64,000 nucleotides of DNA, taken from Candidatus Hydrogenedentota bacterium. GTDB taxonomy: Bacteria; Hydrogenedentota; Hydrogenedentia; Hydrogenedentales; JAGMZX01. Position 1 is the first letter of the stretch; every line of letters begins with the position of its first letter. The DNA is taken from the NCBI GenBank assembly GCA_029556545.1, contig JAKQEQ010000192.1:62001-126000 (forward strand), written 5' to 3'. Below are positions 1 to 7,064 of the stretch, piece after piece. The notes beneath the pieces are model-generated. The model made no database searches and had not been told where the DNA came from. It saw nothing but the letters and a program-made list of their open reading frames with translations. The position numbers and the translations under genes are program-made.

Positions 1-433
1 TCGCGCCGCGGTACACGTCAAGGGTATACGACAAGGTCTGAAACGTGTAGAACGAGATGCCGACAGGCAGGACAATACTGGGCCGCGCCGGGTGGAAGTC
101 GACGCCGACGGCGTTCGTCAGCAGTACGAAGTTGTCAAGCAGGAACCCGCCATACTTGAAGAAACCGAGCAGGCCCAGATTACACAAGAGGCTCACCAGG
201 ACCCACAGCCGCTTCGCGGTCGCGCTCTGGCGGCGGGCAATCCCCTTTGCCGCAAACCAGTCGACAACGGTCGAAATCCAGAGGAGAATAACGAAGGGCG
301 GGTTCCAGGCGGCGTAGAAAACGTAACTGGCGATGAGCAGGTTGAACTTCTTGAAGGACCAGGAAAACGGCAGATAGTGCAGCGCGAGTACGATGAGAAA
401 GAACTGGATAAAGCTCAGCGAATTAAAAAGCAT
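1..433 (-). CDS. MBOAT-family membrane O-acyltransferase (AlgI/DltB-like), N-terminal part
   Basis: This minus-strand gene starts at the ATG ending at 433 and runs off the left edge, so only the first 144 codons are present. The visible protein opens with hydrophobic segments (start MLFNSLSFIQFF) and contains the string VGISFYTFQTLSYT followed by DVYRG, which is characteristic of AlgI/PatA-type MBOAT proteins. Such proteins move acyl (often acetyl) groups to extracytoplasmic polysaccharide. The catalytic His of the family lies further C-terminal and is outside the window. It is divergent from the sugar-epimerase gene at 572, and the 138-bp gap contains a perfect inverted repeat with TATAAT on both strands. 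Which polymer it modifies cannot be told from this fragment; family assignment is confident. Confidence 0.88.
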   Translation of the reverse strand, partial: MLFNSLSFIQFFLIVLALHYLPFSWSFKKFNLLIASYVFYAAWNPPFVILLWISTVVDWFAAKGIARRQSATAKRLWVLVSLLCNLGLLGFFKYGGFLLDNFVLLTNAVGVDFHPARPSIVLPVGISFYTFQTLSYTLDVYRGA

Positions 434-483
434 GCAGCCTCGCCTGCCTTGAATACCGCGTGGCGTCGGGCCCGGGCCTTCGC

Positions 484-522
484 TATAATGCCGCGGGTCG
501 CGTCCGTGCGGGCGGCATTATA
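484..522. promoter_or_regulatory. Perfect 11-bp inverted repeat with a TATAAT on each strand (candidate overlapping divergent promoters)
   Basis: TATAATGCCGC at 484-494 is exactly repeated in reverse complement at 512-522, with a 17-nt spacer. Each arm begins with a perfect -10 hexamer, one reading toward the epimerase gene at 572 and one toward the MBOAT gene starting at 433. On the minus strand TTGTCC at 546-541 lies 18 bp upstream of the -10, giving a plausible promoter. I see no convincing -35 on the plus strand. The same symmetry could serve as an operator. Promoter function is inferred. Confidence 0.45.
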
Positions 523-571
523 AGGACGCGAGCATGGTGCGGACAAGGATGGACGCCAGGGAACGGGACGC

Positions 572-1102
572 TTGAACTTCAAGGCAACAGGACTGCCAGG
601 CGCTTTCGTCATCGAGCCCGAATGTATCGAGGACGAGCGGGGCTTCTTCGCGCGCGTGTACTGCGAACGCGAGTTCGCGGCGCACGGGTTATCTCTCCGC
701 TGGGTCCAGTGCAACGTCTCGTATAATCGTTTGCGCGGCACGTTGCGCGGCATGCACTTCCAGGCGCCGCCGCACGAAGAAGACAAGCTCATCCGTTGCA
801 CGCGCGGCGCGATTTGGGATGTCATCATCGATCTGCGAGCGGATTCCCCGGCGTACAAGCGCCATATCGGCGTCGAGCTTTCGGCGGAAAATCGGTGCAT
901 GGTTTATGCGCCGAAAGGCTTCGCGCACGGCTTCCTAACGTTGACCGACGACTCGGAAGTCTTCTATCAAATGAGCGCGTTTTATGAGGCGGGCGCGGGC
1001 CGGGGTTATCGCTATGACGATCTGGCCTTCGGCATCGACTGGCCGGCGCCGGTGGTGATAATCTCCGAACGGGATCGAAGTTACCCTGATTTCAAGGGAT
1101 AG
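572..1102 (+). CDS. rfbC: dTDP-4-dehydrorhamnose 3,5-epimerase-like protein (RmlC family)
   Basis: The 176-aa protein matches the usual length of RmlC (about 180 aa). RmlC epimerises C3 and C5 of dTDP-4-keto-6-deoxyglucose on the way to dTDP-rhamnose. The core TLRGMHFQ...EDKLIRCTRGAIWDVIIDLR holds the expected catalytic His (in GMH) and Lys (in DKL), and a Tyr in EVFYQMS fits the second catalytic position. Both upstream ATGs (534, 549) are out of frame, so TTG at 572 is the best start, although its Shine-Dalgarno is weak. The neighbours are an SDR six bases downstream and a DUF4910 protein. No rmlA, rmlB or rmlD is in the window, so the true substrate may be another NDP-4-keto sugar. Confidence 0.85.
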   Translation: MNFKATGLPGAFVIEPECIEDERGFFARVYCEREFAAHGLSLRWVQCNVSYNRLRGTLRGMHFQAPPHEEDKLIRCTRGAIWDVIIDLRADSPAYKRHIGVELSAENRCMVYAPKGFAHGFLTLTDDSEVFYQMSAFYEAGAGRGYRYDDLAFGIDWPAPVVIISERDRSYPDFKG

Positions 1103-1108
1103 CGTTTC

Positions 1109-1840
1109 ATGCGGGAACTGCGGGAAAAAGTGGCGTTGGTCACCGGGGCCAGCAGCGGCATCGGGGCGGCCATCGCGGTCGAACTGGCGGCGCAGGGCGC
1201 GCACTTGGCGCTGGTGGGGCGCGATCAAGAGCGGCTGAATGCGGTGGCCGCGCGCGCGACCGCGCACGGAGTATCGGTAAAGATACACATTGCCGATCTT
1301 GATCGGGAAGAAGACTTGAACAGCCTCAAAGCCGCGGTGGACGATGACTTTGGCCGCCTCGACATTCTGGTGCACAGCGCGGGCGTATTTGAACATGGCC
1401 TGGTCGAGGACATGCCCGCCGAGTCGCTCCTACGGCAGTTTCGGGTCAATACGCTGGCCCCGTATGCGCTTACCCATCTCTTCCTGCCGGTTATCCGCCG
1501 CAGGCGCGGCCAAATCGTGTTCGTCAACTCGCGGGCGGGGCTGGTCGCGCCGCCCACGCTGACGCAGTATGCCGCGACCAAACACGCGCTGCGCGCCATC
1601 GCCGACGGGCTGCGCGAGGAGGTCTCCCGAGACGGGGTCCGCGTGCTAAGCGTATACCCCGGCAAGACGGCGACGCCCCTCCAGCAGCGCATCCAGGAGG
1701 CCGCCGGGAACAAGTACGACCCAAGTCTATTTCCGCAACCCGAGGACGTTGCGCGGCTGGTCGTGTCCGCGTTGACGCTACCCGCCAACGCCGAAATGAC
1801 CGACGTGATCGTGCGGCCGCAACAAGAGCCGTACCAGTAG
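1109..1840 (+). CDS. Short-chain dehydrogenase/reductase (SDR), classical type
   Basis: A cytosolic NAD(P)-dependent oxidoreductase of 243 aa. The Rossmann nucleotide-binding motif TGASSGIG is at residues 13-20, the structural NAG-like motif is HSAG, and the catalytic YxxxK is present as YAATK with an upstream Ser in VNSRAG. It starts six bases after the epimerase gene, with AAGGGA as a ribosome binding site, so the two are probably co-transcribed. The substrate is not predictable from sequence; beside an RmlC-type epimerase a role in sugar or surface-glycan chemistry is a reasonable inference. Family membership is certain. Confidence 0.9.
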   Translation: MRELREKVALVTGASSGIGAAIAVELAAQGAHLALVGRDQERLNAVAARATAHGVSVKIHIADLDREEDLNSLKAAVDDDFGRLDILVHSAGVFEHGLVEDMPAESLLRQFRVNTLAPYALTHLFLPVIRRRRGQIVFVNSRAGLVAPPTLTQYAATKHALRAIADGLREEVSRDGVRVLSVYPGKTATPLQQRIQEAAGNKYDPSLFPQPEDVARLVVSALTLPANAEMTDVIVRPQQEPYQ

Positions 1841-1906
1841 GGCCGTGCGCCGCGCGCGTAGCGCGAGGGAAGGGACGCAAAGGACGAAAAGGACCTGAGG
1901 GCTCCC

Positions 1907-1953
1907 GACCTTCGAAGGGAAGACTCGGCGGTGGGAGACCGGGCACAACAAGG
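1907..1953 (+). repeat. Dispersed intergenic repeat, family B (diverged copy)
   Basis: The stretch GACCTTCGAAGGGAAGACT... ending in GGGAGACCGGGCACAACAAG resembles copies at 16302, 22106 and 46365. Those share a block GACCTTCGGTCGAGGCCGTGG and a block AGGAGACCGGCCACAACA. This copy is the most diverged. It sits in the 127-bp gap just before the DUF4910 gene. Its function is unknown. Confidence 0.5.
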
Positions 1954-1967
1954 GAAGTATCGGGGAC

Positions 1968-3317
1968 ATGCGAATCGGTGAATTGAGCGCGAATCAGGAC
2001 ATCAAGAGTCTGGGCGGGGAACTTCACCGCCTTGTCGAGGACTGGTTTCCCATCTGCCGCAGCATCACGGGCGAGGGCTTGCGCGAGCAGTTGCGGCGCA
2101 TCGGCGCGGCGATCCCGGTTACGATGCATGAGGTCCCCTCCGGCACGCAGCTCTTCGATTGGACCACCCCGAAGGAGTGGAATATCCGCGACGCCTACGT
2201 CATGGACGAGGCCGGCAATCGCGTGGTGGATTTTCAAGCGCACAACCTGCATGTGCTGGGATATAGCGTCCCAATCAAGCGGGCCATGAGCCTCGAAGAA
2301 CTCAAGCAGCATTGCTTCACGCTGCCGGACCACGCCGACTGGATTCCCTATCGCACCTCGTACTACAAGGAGCAGTGGGGATTTTGTCTGACACAGCGTC
2401 AACTCGATACGCTGCCGGATGGGACGTATGAAGTCTGTATTGACAGCAGGCTCGCGGACGGCGCGCTTACTTACGGCGAGTGTGTGATCCCGGGCGCCGA
2501 GGAAGCGGAGTTCCTGATCTCCGCGCACGCCTGCCATCCCTCGCTCGCCAACGACAACCTATCCGCGCTCGCTGTGGCGACCCGGATCGCCAGTGCGCTT
2601 CAGCGCGTCGCGCGGCGCTATACGTATCGCTTCCTCTTCGCGCCGGGCGCGATAGGCGCCATCGCGTGGCTCGCCCGGAATGAAGACGTCGCGCGGCGCA
2701 TCCGCCACGGGCTAATACTGGCGTGTCTCGGCGATTCGGGACCATCGAGCTACAAGAGAAGCCGCCGGGGCAATTCCGCAATCGACGCCTGCGCGACCTA
2801 CGTGCTCGAACAATCCGGGCACCCGCATGAAATCATGGATTTCACGCCCTACGGCTACGACGAGCGCCAATACTGCAGCCCCGGTTTCAACCTGCCCGTC
2901 GGCTGCTTCATGCGGACGCCGCCGGGCCGATATGCCGAGTATCACAGCAGCGCGGACAACCTCGAATTCGTGAAACCGGCGGCGCTGGCGGACTCGTTCG
3001 TGAAACTGGCGCGGATCATCGAGGTGATCGAAAACGACGGCGTGTACCGCAATCTGAACCCGAAATGCGAACCGCAGCTTGGGAAGCGCGGCCTGTACAC
3101 GGCCATCGGCGGAAGAACGGACACCAAAGCCCTCGAGATGGCCATGCTGTGGGTGCTCAACTTCTCAGATGGCGACCATTCCCTCCTTGATATCGCGCGA
3201 AGGTCGCGCCTGGATTTCGGGAACCTGCGCGCCGCGGCGGACGCGCTCCTCGATGCGCGATTGCTCGAACCGGCGCCCGCACCGGACTCGACGGGGTCAC
3301 AAGAGCGTCGCAACTAA
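1968..3317 (+). CDS. DUF4910 / aminopeptidase-like zinc protein with C-terminal winged helix
   Basis: A 449-aa protein of the DUF4910/DUF2172 family, whose fold resembles M28 zinc aminopeptidases and which carries a small HTH-like domain at the C terminus. Family hallmarks visible here are the N-terminal FPICRSITGEG, the metal-site block SAHACHPSLANDNLS, and a late block DERQYCSPG...YAEYHSSADN. The protein has no signal peptide and is probably cytosolic. These genes typically lie in nucleotide-sugar or polysaccharide clusters, which fits the epimerase and SDR upstream. Its reaction is not established. The ATG at 1968 follows GGGAAG-tatcgggg. The last four bases overlap the convergent gene. 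Confidence 0.82.
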   Translation: MRIGELSANQDIKSLGGELHRLVEDWFPICRSITGEGLREQLRRIGAAIPVTMHEVPSGTQLFDWTTPKEWNIRDAYVMDEAGNRVVDFQAHNLHVLGYSVPIKRAMSLEELKQHCFTLPDHADWIPYRTSYYKEQWGFCLTQRQLDTLPDGTYEVCIDSRLADGALTYGECVIPGAEEAEFLISAHACHPSLANDNLSALAVATRIASALQRVARRYTYRFLFAPGAIGAIAWLARNEDVARRIRHGLILACLGDSGPSSYKRSRRGNSAIDACATYVLEQSGHPHEIMDFTPYGYDERQYCSPGFNLPVGCFMRTPPGRYAEYHSSADNLEFVKPAALADSFVKLARIIEVIENDGVYRNLNPKCEPQLGKRGLYTAIGGRTDTKALEMAMLWVLNFSDGDHSLLDIARRSRLDFGNLRAAADALLDARLLEPAPAPDSTGSQERRN

Positions 3318-4117
3318 TCCCCGTTGCGCGCGGAAGAGGGACCGGGTCTCCATTCGTAGACATTGCGGGCCGCGCCGCCCCAACGCGACGTGTTGCCTCC
3401 GATGCGGAAAACAAACTGAACGCCGCAGTCTCCGCAGGTGTATCTGCGATCCCGGCGCGCGCCGCCTGTGGCGAGTATATCCGCGGCGCCTCCCGTCACA
3501 TCCACGAGAAGGTCCAGGTCGGCCGGGACGCCGCAATAGGGACATTCGAGTTCATCCTGCCGTCCCCAAACCAGCCAGGAAGCAGGCATGCCGAGGCGAT
3601 CCCCTTCGCCGCGCGCCTGCCGCTTGACGTATGCGCCGATCAGGAGGGCCAGGATGATAAGCAGCGCGAGCCCGACGAGGGGCAGGCCGAGTTGCAGCGC
3701 CTTGCTGAGGTTGCCGGCCCGGGGCAACACGCCATAAAAGTAGACGACCGCGAAGAATGCCACGAGTAGCGCGCCCGCAATGACGTAGGAGAGAAATCCG
3801 GGCTTCTTCTCGTCCTCGGCGAGGCCGATGCCGCGCGACGCCGCCTGCGATGGCGGCATGGGACCTGGCGTGTTCCCGCGTCTCGGTCGAGCCGCCGGCG
3901 GCGGCGAAGCCGGGAAGGGCTTAGGCACGTCCCGCGATGGGGTCCGCGCGACGCCGCGCGGCTGGGGCGCCGGAGATTCCGTCGCGTCGGGAACAGGCAT
4001 GGCCAAGGACGGGATGGCAATGCGCCCGCCGCACTTCTTGCATGCGCCGACCTGGCCCGCGAAACGTTCGGGGACGCGCAAGGACTGCTTACAATTGGGG
4101 CAGACAACGGTCAACAT
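3314..4117 (-). CDS. Zinc-ribbon, two-helix membrane protein of unknown function
   Basis: A 267-aa protein. It begins with a zinc ribbon (CPNC at residues 6-9, CKKC about 18 residues later), then has a Pro/Arg-rich linker of about 65 residues. Two adjacent transmembrane helices follow (about residues 112-130 and 142-162). The C-terminal domain has two further CxxC pairs (CPYC, CGDC). This layout, an MJ0042-like finger tethered to the membrane, is common in planctomycete-type genomes, but I know no assigned function. The gene is convergent with and overlaps the DUF4910 gene by four bases. The N-terminal finger probably lies in the cytosol. Confidence 0.8.
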   Translation of the reverse strand: MLTVVCPNCKQSLRVPERFAGQVGACKKCGGRIAIPSLAMPVPDATESPAPQPRGVARTPSRDVPKPFPASPPPAARPRRGNTPGPMPPSQAASRGIGLAEDEKKPGFLSYVIAGALLVAFFAVVYFYGVLPRAGNLSKALQLGLPLVGLALLIILALLIGAYVKRQARGEGDRLGMPASWLVWGRQDELECPYCGVPADLDLLVDVTGGAADILATGGARRDRRYTCGDCGVQFVFRIGGNTSRWGGAARNVYEWRPGPSSARNGD

Positions 4118-4191
4118 GCGGCGGCGCCTTCAACTGGGATTTGGTCATGAGGCACATCTTAGCGGATTCACGCTTGGAAACGACAGTACGC

Positions 4192-4232
4192 GGACGATGG
4201 GTCGGGTGGACGGTATAGACGGTATGGACAGA
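4192..4232. repeat. Degenerate tandem repeat of a (T)ATGGAC-type motif
   Basis: The spacer before cbiM contains GGACGATGGG, GGTGGACGGTATAGAC and GGTATGGACAGAG: near-repeats of an 8-10-bp unit around GTATGGAC. Similar degenerate arrays occur at 32032-32056, 32955-32988, 55798-55838 and 61311-61340. All lie between genes. No function is known to me. Confidence 0.45.
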
Positions 4233-4327
4233 GCCGGTGGTGTAATGTTTGTGGCGTTCAGGTTGGGGGAGCGGCTGCGGCGATGGTATCATCGTGCGAT
4301 TTCGAGGACAGCGCTGAAGGAAGAGGC

Positions 4328-4960
4328 ATGCACATTGCTGAAGGCATATTGACGCCCCCGGTTCTTGTGGCGGGGGGACTGGTCGCCGCGGCGGGAGTAG
4401 CCGTCGGACTGCGGAGGATGGACCTCGAGGCCGTTCCGCGTGTCGCGGTGCTTTCGTCCGCGTTGTTCGTGGCCTCGCTGATTCAAGCGCCGGTCGGGCC
4501 GGCGAGCGTTCATCTCGTGCTAATCGGACTGGCCGGGGTGGTTCTGGGCTGGGCAGCGTTCCCCGCATTTCTGGTGGCGTTACTGTTGCAGTGCATCTTC
4601 TTCGGATTCGGCGGAATCGCGGTACTGGGGGTCAATACGGCGAACATGGCCATACCGGCCGTGGTCTGCCATTACGTGTTCCGGTTGACGAGGCCGAGGC
4701 GGCGAGAGGCTATGGGGTTTGTGGGCGGCTTCATCGCGGGGGCGCTGGGCATCGTGCTGGGCGCGCTGTTGGTGAGTCTCACGTTGATGACCACGGGCCG
4801 CGCGTTCACCGCCGCCGCGACGGTGATATTCAGTGCGCACCTGCCGGTGGCCGCCATCGAGGGCGTGGTGACCGGCTGGGCGGTGGCATTGCTGTGCAAG
4901 GTGCGTCCCGAGGTCTTGTCCCCCGTGCGGCCCGCGGAAAGGAACCCGTCCGTTGCGTAG
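4328..4960 (+). CDS. cbiM: Energy-coupling factor Co2+/Ni2+ transporter substrate-binding membrane subunit (CbiM/NikM)
   Basis: This is the S component of a group-I ECF importer, an integral membrane protein of 210 aa. The start is set at the ATG giving MHIAEG, because in CbiM/NikM the free N-terminus and His2 coordinate the metal; AGGAAGAGG lies just upstream. The in-frame upstream ATG at 4283 would bury this motif. The rest is a series of hydrophobic helices with the family block AFPAFLVALLLQC...GVNTANMAIPAV. It heads a tight operon with the NikL-like, CbiQ and CbiO genes. Sequence alone does not separate cobalt from nickel. I see no cobalamin or NiCo riboswitch upstream. Confidence 0.9.
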   Translation: MHIAEGILTPPVLVAGGLVAAAGVAVGLRRMDLEAVPRVAVLSSALFVASLIQAPVGPASVHLVLIGLAGVVLGWAAFPAFLVALLLQCIFFGFGGIAVLGVNTANMAIPAVVCHYVFRLTRPRRREAMGFVGGFIAGALGIVLGALLVSLTLMTTGRAFTAAATVIFSAHLPVAAIEGVVTGWAVALLCKVRPEVLSPVRPAERNPSVA

Positions 4961-5495
4961 TCCCGGTCATTGCCTCTTCGTCGTTTGCACGTGCGCGCTG
5001 GCTAGTTCTCCGGCGCTCGCGCATAAGTTGAATATTATCGCCCAGACCGACGGCGAGCGCATCGTCGGGTCGGTCTATTATTCCGGCGGGCACGGCGCGG
5101 CGGGCATCCCGGTGCACGTGCTCGGCCCCGACGGCGCGTCGCTCGGTGAAATCGTCACGGACAAGGACGGCGGCTTCGCATTCACGCCGCAGGCCGACTT
5201 CGACCACACGTTTGTGTGCGAATCGGATGACGGTCATGGCGCGGAATACACGATTCGTGCCGCGGAACTGCCGGCAGCGATGCTGAGACCAAGTACGAGT
5301 ACGAGTGCGAGTACGAGCATAAGCGCCGACATCGAGCGGGCGGTTGCGCGGCAGTTGCAGCCGCTGCGCGACGACCTCGCTCGCGTCGAGGACCGCGCGC
5401 GCGTCCGGGATGTCGTCGGGGGCATCGGCTATATCGTCGGGTTGATGGGGATCGTCTCCTATTTCAAAGCGCGCGCGCGATTGAAAGGCAACTGA
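4953..5495 (+). CDS. NikL/CbiL-like accessory subunit of the Co/Ni ECF transporter
   Basis: A 180-aa protein with an N-terminal signal sequence ending near AHKLN and a carboxypeptidase-regulatory-like beta domain (GSVYYSGGHGAAGIPVHV, TDKDGGFAF). Residues 112-122 are a Ser/Thr/Ala run encoded by a six-base microsatellite. The C-terminal transmembrane helix is GGIGYIVGLMGIVSYF. This architecture matches NikL-type proteins, which replace or supplement CbiN in many nickel/cobalt ECF systems. The TTG start at 4953 overlaps the end of cbiM by eight bases. It is probably anchored in the inner membrane with its beta domain in the periplasm, perhaps delivering or gating metal. Confidence 0.75.
   Translation: MRSPGHCLFVVCTCALASSPALAHKLNIIAQTDGERIVGSVYYSGGHGAAGIPVHVLGPDGASLGEIVTDKDGGFAFTPQADFDHTFVCESDDGHGAEYTIRAAELPAAMLRPSTSTSASTSISADIERAVARQLQPLRDDLARVEDRARVRDVVGGIGYIVGLMGIVSYFKARARLKGN
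5292..5318 (+). repeat. In-frame six-base microsatellite within the NikL-like gene
   Basis: About four and a half copies of AGTACG/AGTGCG (GAGTAC phase) encode an STSTSASTS stretch between the beta domain and the helical C-terminus. Copy-number change would keep the frame because the unit is two codons long. A related array (CTCGTT)n lies at 8279-8306. Confidence 0.7.
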
Positions 5496-5496
5496 A

Positions 5497-6240
5497 GTGA
5501 TCATCGCGCCGTTTTCGATGGGCGACTCGCCGGTGCATCGGCTTGATCCCCGGGTTCGCGTTGTGGCCTCGACGGCCTTTGCCGTGGCGGTCGCGCTTAC
5601 GCGCGCACCCGGCCCCGCTACGCTTGCGATCGCCGCGGGATGCGCCCTGCTCGTTATCGCGCGTCTGGCGCCGGGGCCGTTACTGCTGCGTTTCGCGCGG
5701 CTTAACGTCTTTCTTGCGTTGCTCGCGGTGTTACTTGCGGCGGCGGCGCCCGGAGACGCTTTGTGGGCATTGGGGCCGGTGACGTTCACGGAGACGGGCG
5801 CACGTATGGCGCTACTGATCGCCCTCAAGGCGAACGCCATTGTTGCCGCGTTAACGGCCCTCCTGGCCACGACGGACGCCTCGGAACTCGGGCACGCGCT
5901 GTGGCGGCTGCGCGTGCCGCCCAAGCTGACGTACCTGTTCCTATTCACGGTGCGCTACCTCGACGTGCTCCATCGCGAATTCGGCCGCCTGCGCGCCGCC
6001 ATAGCCGCGCGCGCGTTCCACGTGCGCTGCGACCGCCACACGTTGCGGACGCTCGGCTACCTGGTCGGCATGTTGCTCGTGCGCGCGTTCGACCGTTCCG
6101 AACGCGTCCACGAGGCGATGTTGTGCCGCGGTTTTTCCGGCAAGTTTCCGGTGATGGCGGTCTACCGGCTCGGAGGCGGCGACGCGGTCTTCGGGTTGGT
6201 CTGGAGCGTGATTGTGGTCGCAATACTGGTCTGGAGGTGA
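5497..6240 (+). CDS. cbiQ: ECF transporter transmembrane (T) subunit CbiQ
   Basis: A 247-aa membrane protein that couples the ATPase to the CbiM subunit. It has several hydrophobic segments and ends in the coupling region of CbiQ proteins. There, a helix with ...RAAIAARAF and the signature RSERVHEAMLCRGF contact the ATPase Q-helix and Walker regions. GTG at 5497 follows the previous stop by one base, so translation is probably coupled. The ATPase gene follows two bases downstream. Assignment rests on both motif and operon position. Confidence 0.92.
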   Translation: MIIAPFSMGDSPVHRLDPRVRVVASTAFAVAVALTRAPGPATLAIAAGCALLVIARLAPGPLLLRFARLNVFLALLAVLLAAAAPGDALWALGPVTFTETGARMALLIALKANAIVAALTALLATTDASELGHALWRLRVPPKLTYLFLFTVRYLDVLHREFGRLRAAIAARAFHVRCDRHTLRTLGYLVGMLLVRAFDRSERVHEAMLCRGFSGKFPVMAVYRLGGGDAVFGLVWSVIVVAILVWR

Positions 6241-6241
6241 C

Positions 6242-6895
6242 GTGGACGCGCCGCTCATTGTCCTGGAAGACGTCTGCTTCGCATACGACGCGGAGCGGCC
6301 CGTGCTGCGCGGCGTCGACTTCCGCCTCGAGCGGGGCCGGCGGATTGGATTGACCGGCGCGAACGGCAGCGGCAAATCGACGTTCCTCAAGCTGATAGTC
6401 GGGCTGTTGCGCCCCACCCGAGGCCGCGTATGCGTACTCGGGGAAGAACGCCGTGTCGAACGCGAATTCCTCCCCGTGCGGCAGCGGGTCGGTTTCCTCT
6501 TTCAAGACCCCGACGATCAACTCTTCTGCCCGACCGTCGAGGAGGATGTAGCCTTTGGGCCACTGAACCAAGGCAGACCGCCCGCGGAGGTGCGGGAACT
6601 GGTCACGGATGCGCTCGCCGTGGTGGGGCTCGAAGGGTTCGAGCACCGAATCACCTATCGCTTGTCCGGCGGCGAGAAGCGGCTGGTCGCGCTGGCGGGC
6701 GTACTCGCGATGCGTCCGGAAATCCTCTTGCTGGATGAGCCGGTCGCCGGACTCGACGAAGCGGCCCAGGCGCGTATCACGGCCACCTTGTGCGGCCTGC
6801 GCCACGAGATGATTATCGTTTCGCACGACCAGCAATTCCTAGACGCCACCGCCACCACGACGCTCCACATCCGGGATGGGCGCGTCCAGGCATAG
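6242..6895 (+). CDS. cbiO: ECF transporter ATP-binding protein CbiO
   Basis: The ABC ATPase (217 aa) that powers cobalt/nickel uptake. Walker A is GANGSGKST, the Q-loop is FLFQDPDDQLF, the ABC signature is LSGGEKR, Walker B is ILLLDEP with D-loop AGLDE, and the switch His is in IVSHD. I place the start at GTG 6242, directly after GGAGGTGA overlapping the cbiQ stop; an in-frame ATG at 6212 lies inside cbiQ and lacks a ribosome site. Only one ATPase gene is present, so the complex would use a CbiO homodimer. It is the last gene of the operon. Confidence 0.93.
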   Translation: MDAPLIVLEDVCFAYDAERPVLRGVDFRLERGRRIGLTGANGSGKSTFLKLIVGLLRPTRGRVCVLGEERRVEREFLPVRQRVGFLFQDPDDQLFCPTVEEDVAFGPLNQGRPPAEVRELVTDALAVVGLEGFEHRITYRLSGGEKRLVALAGVLAMRPEILLLDEPVAGLDEAAQARITATLCGLRHEMIIVSHDQQFLDATATTTLHIRDGRVQA

Positions 6896-7064
6896 AAACG
6901 CGCCATCCTCCCGCGCAGGTATCGAGAACACGATGCCCCGACTCCTGTAACGAACGCTGTCCTCGGGTGTATTTGAGACCAACAGCAGTGGGCCAAGGCC
7001 GCCTTCAGGCTGCGCGGGCGGGCTCCGCGCGCACCAGGGGGGCCGCAGCGGAAGGAATATCATC

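Noticed and set aside
4118-4327. Possible cobalamin or NiCo riboswitch upstream of cbiM
   Set aside because: I could not find a B12-box-like sequence or the paired helices of a NiCo aptamer; only degenerate TATGGAC repeats are visible.
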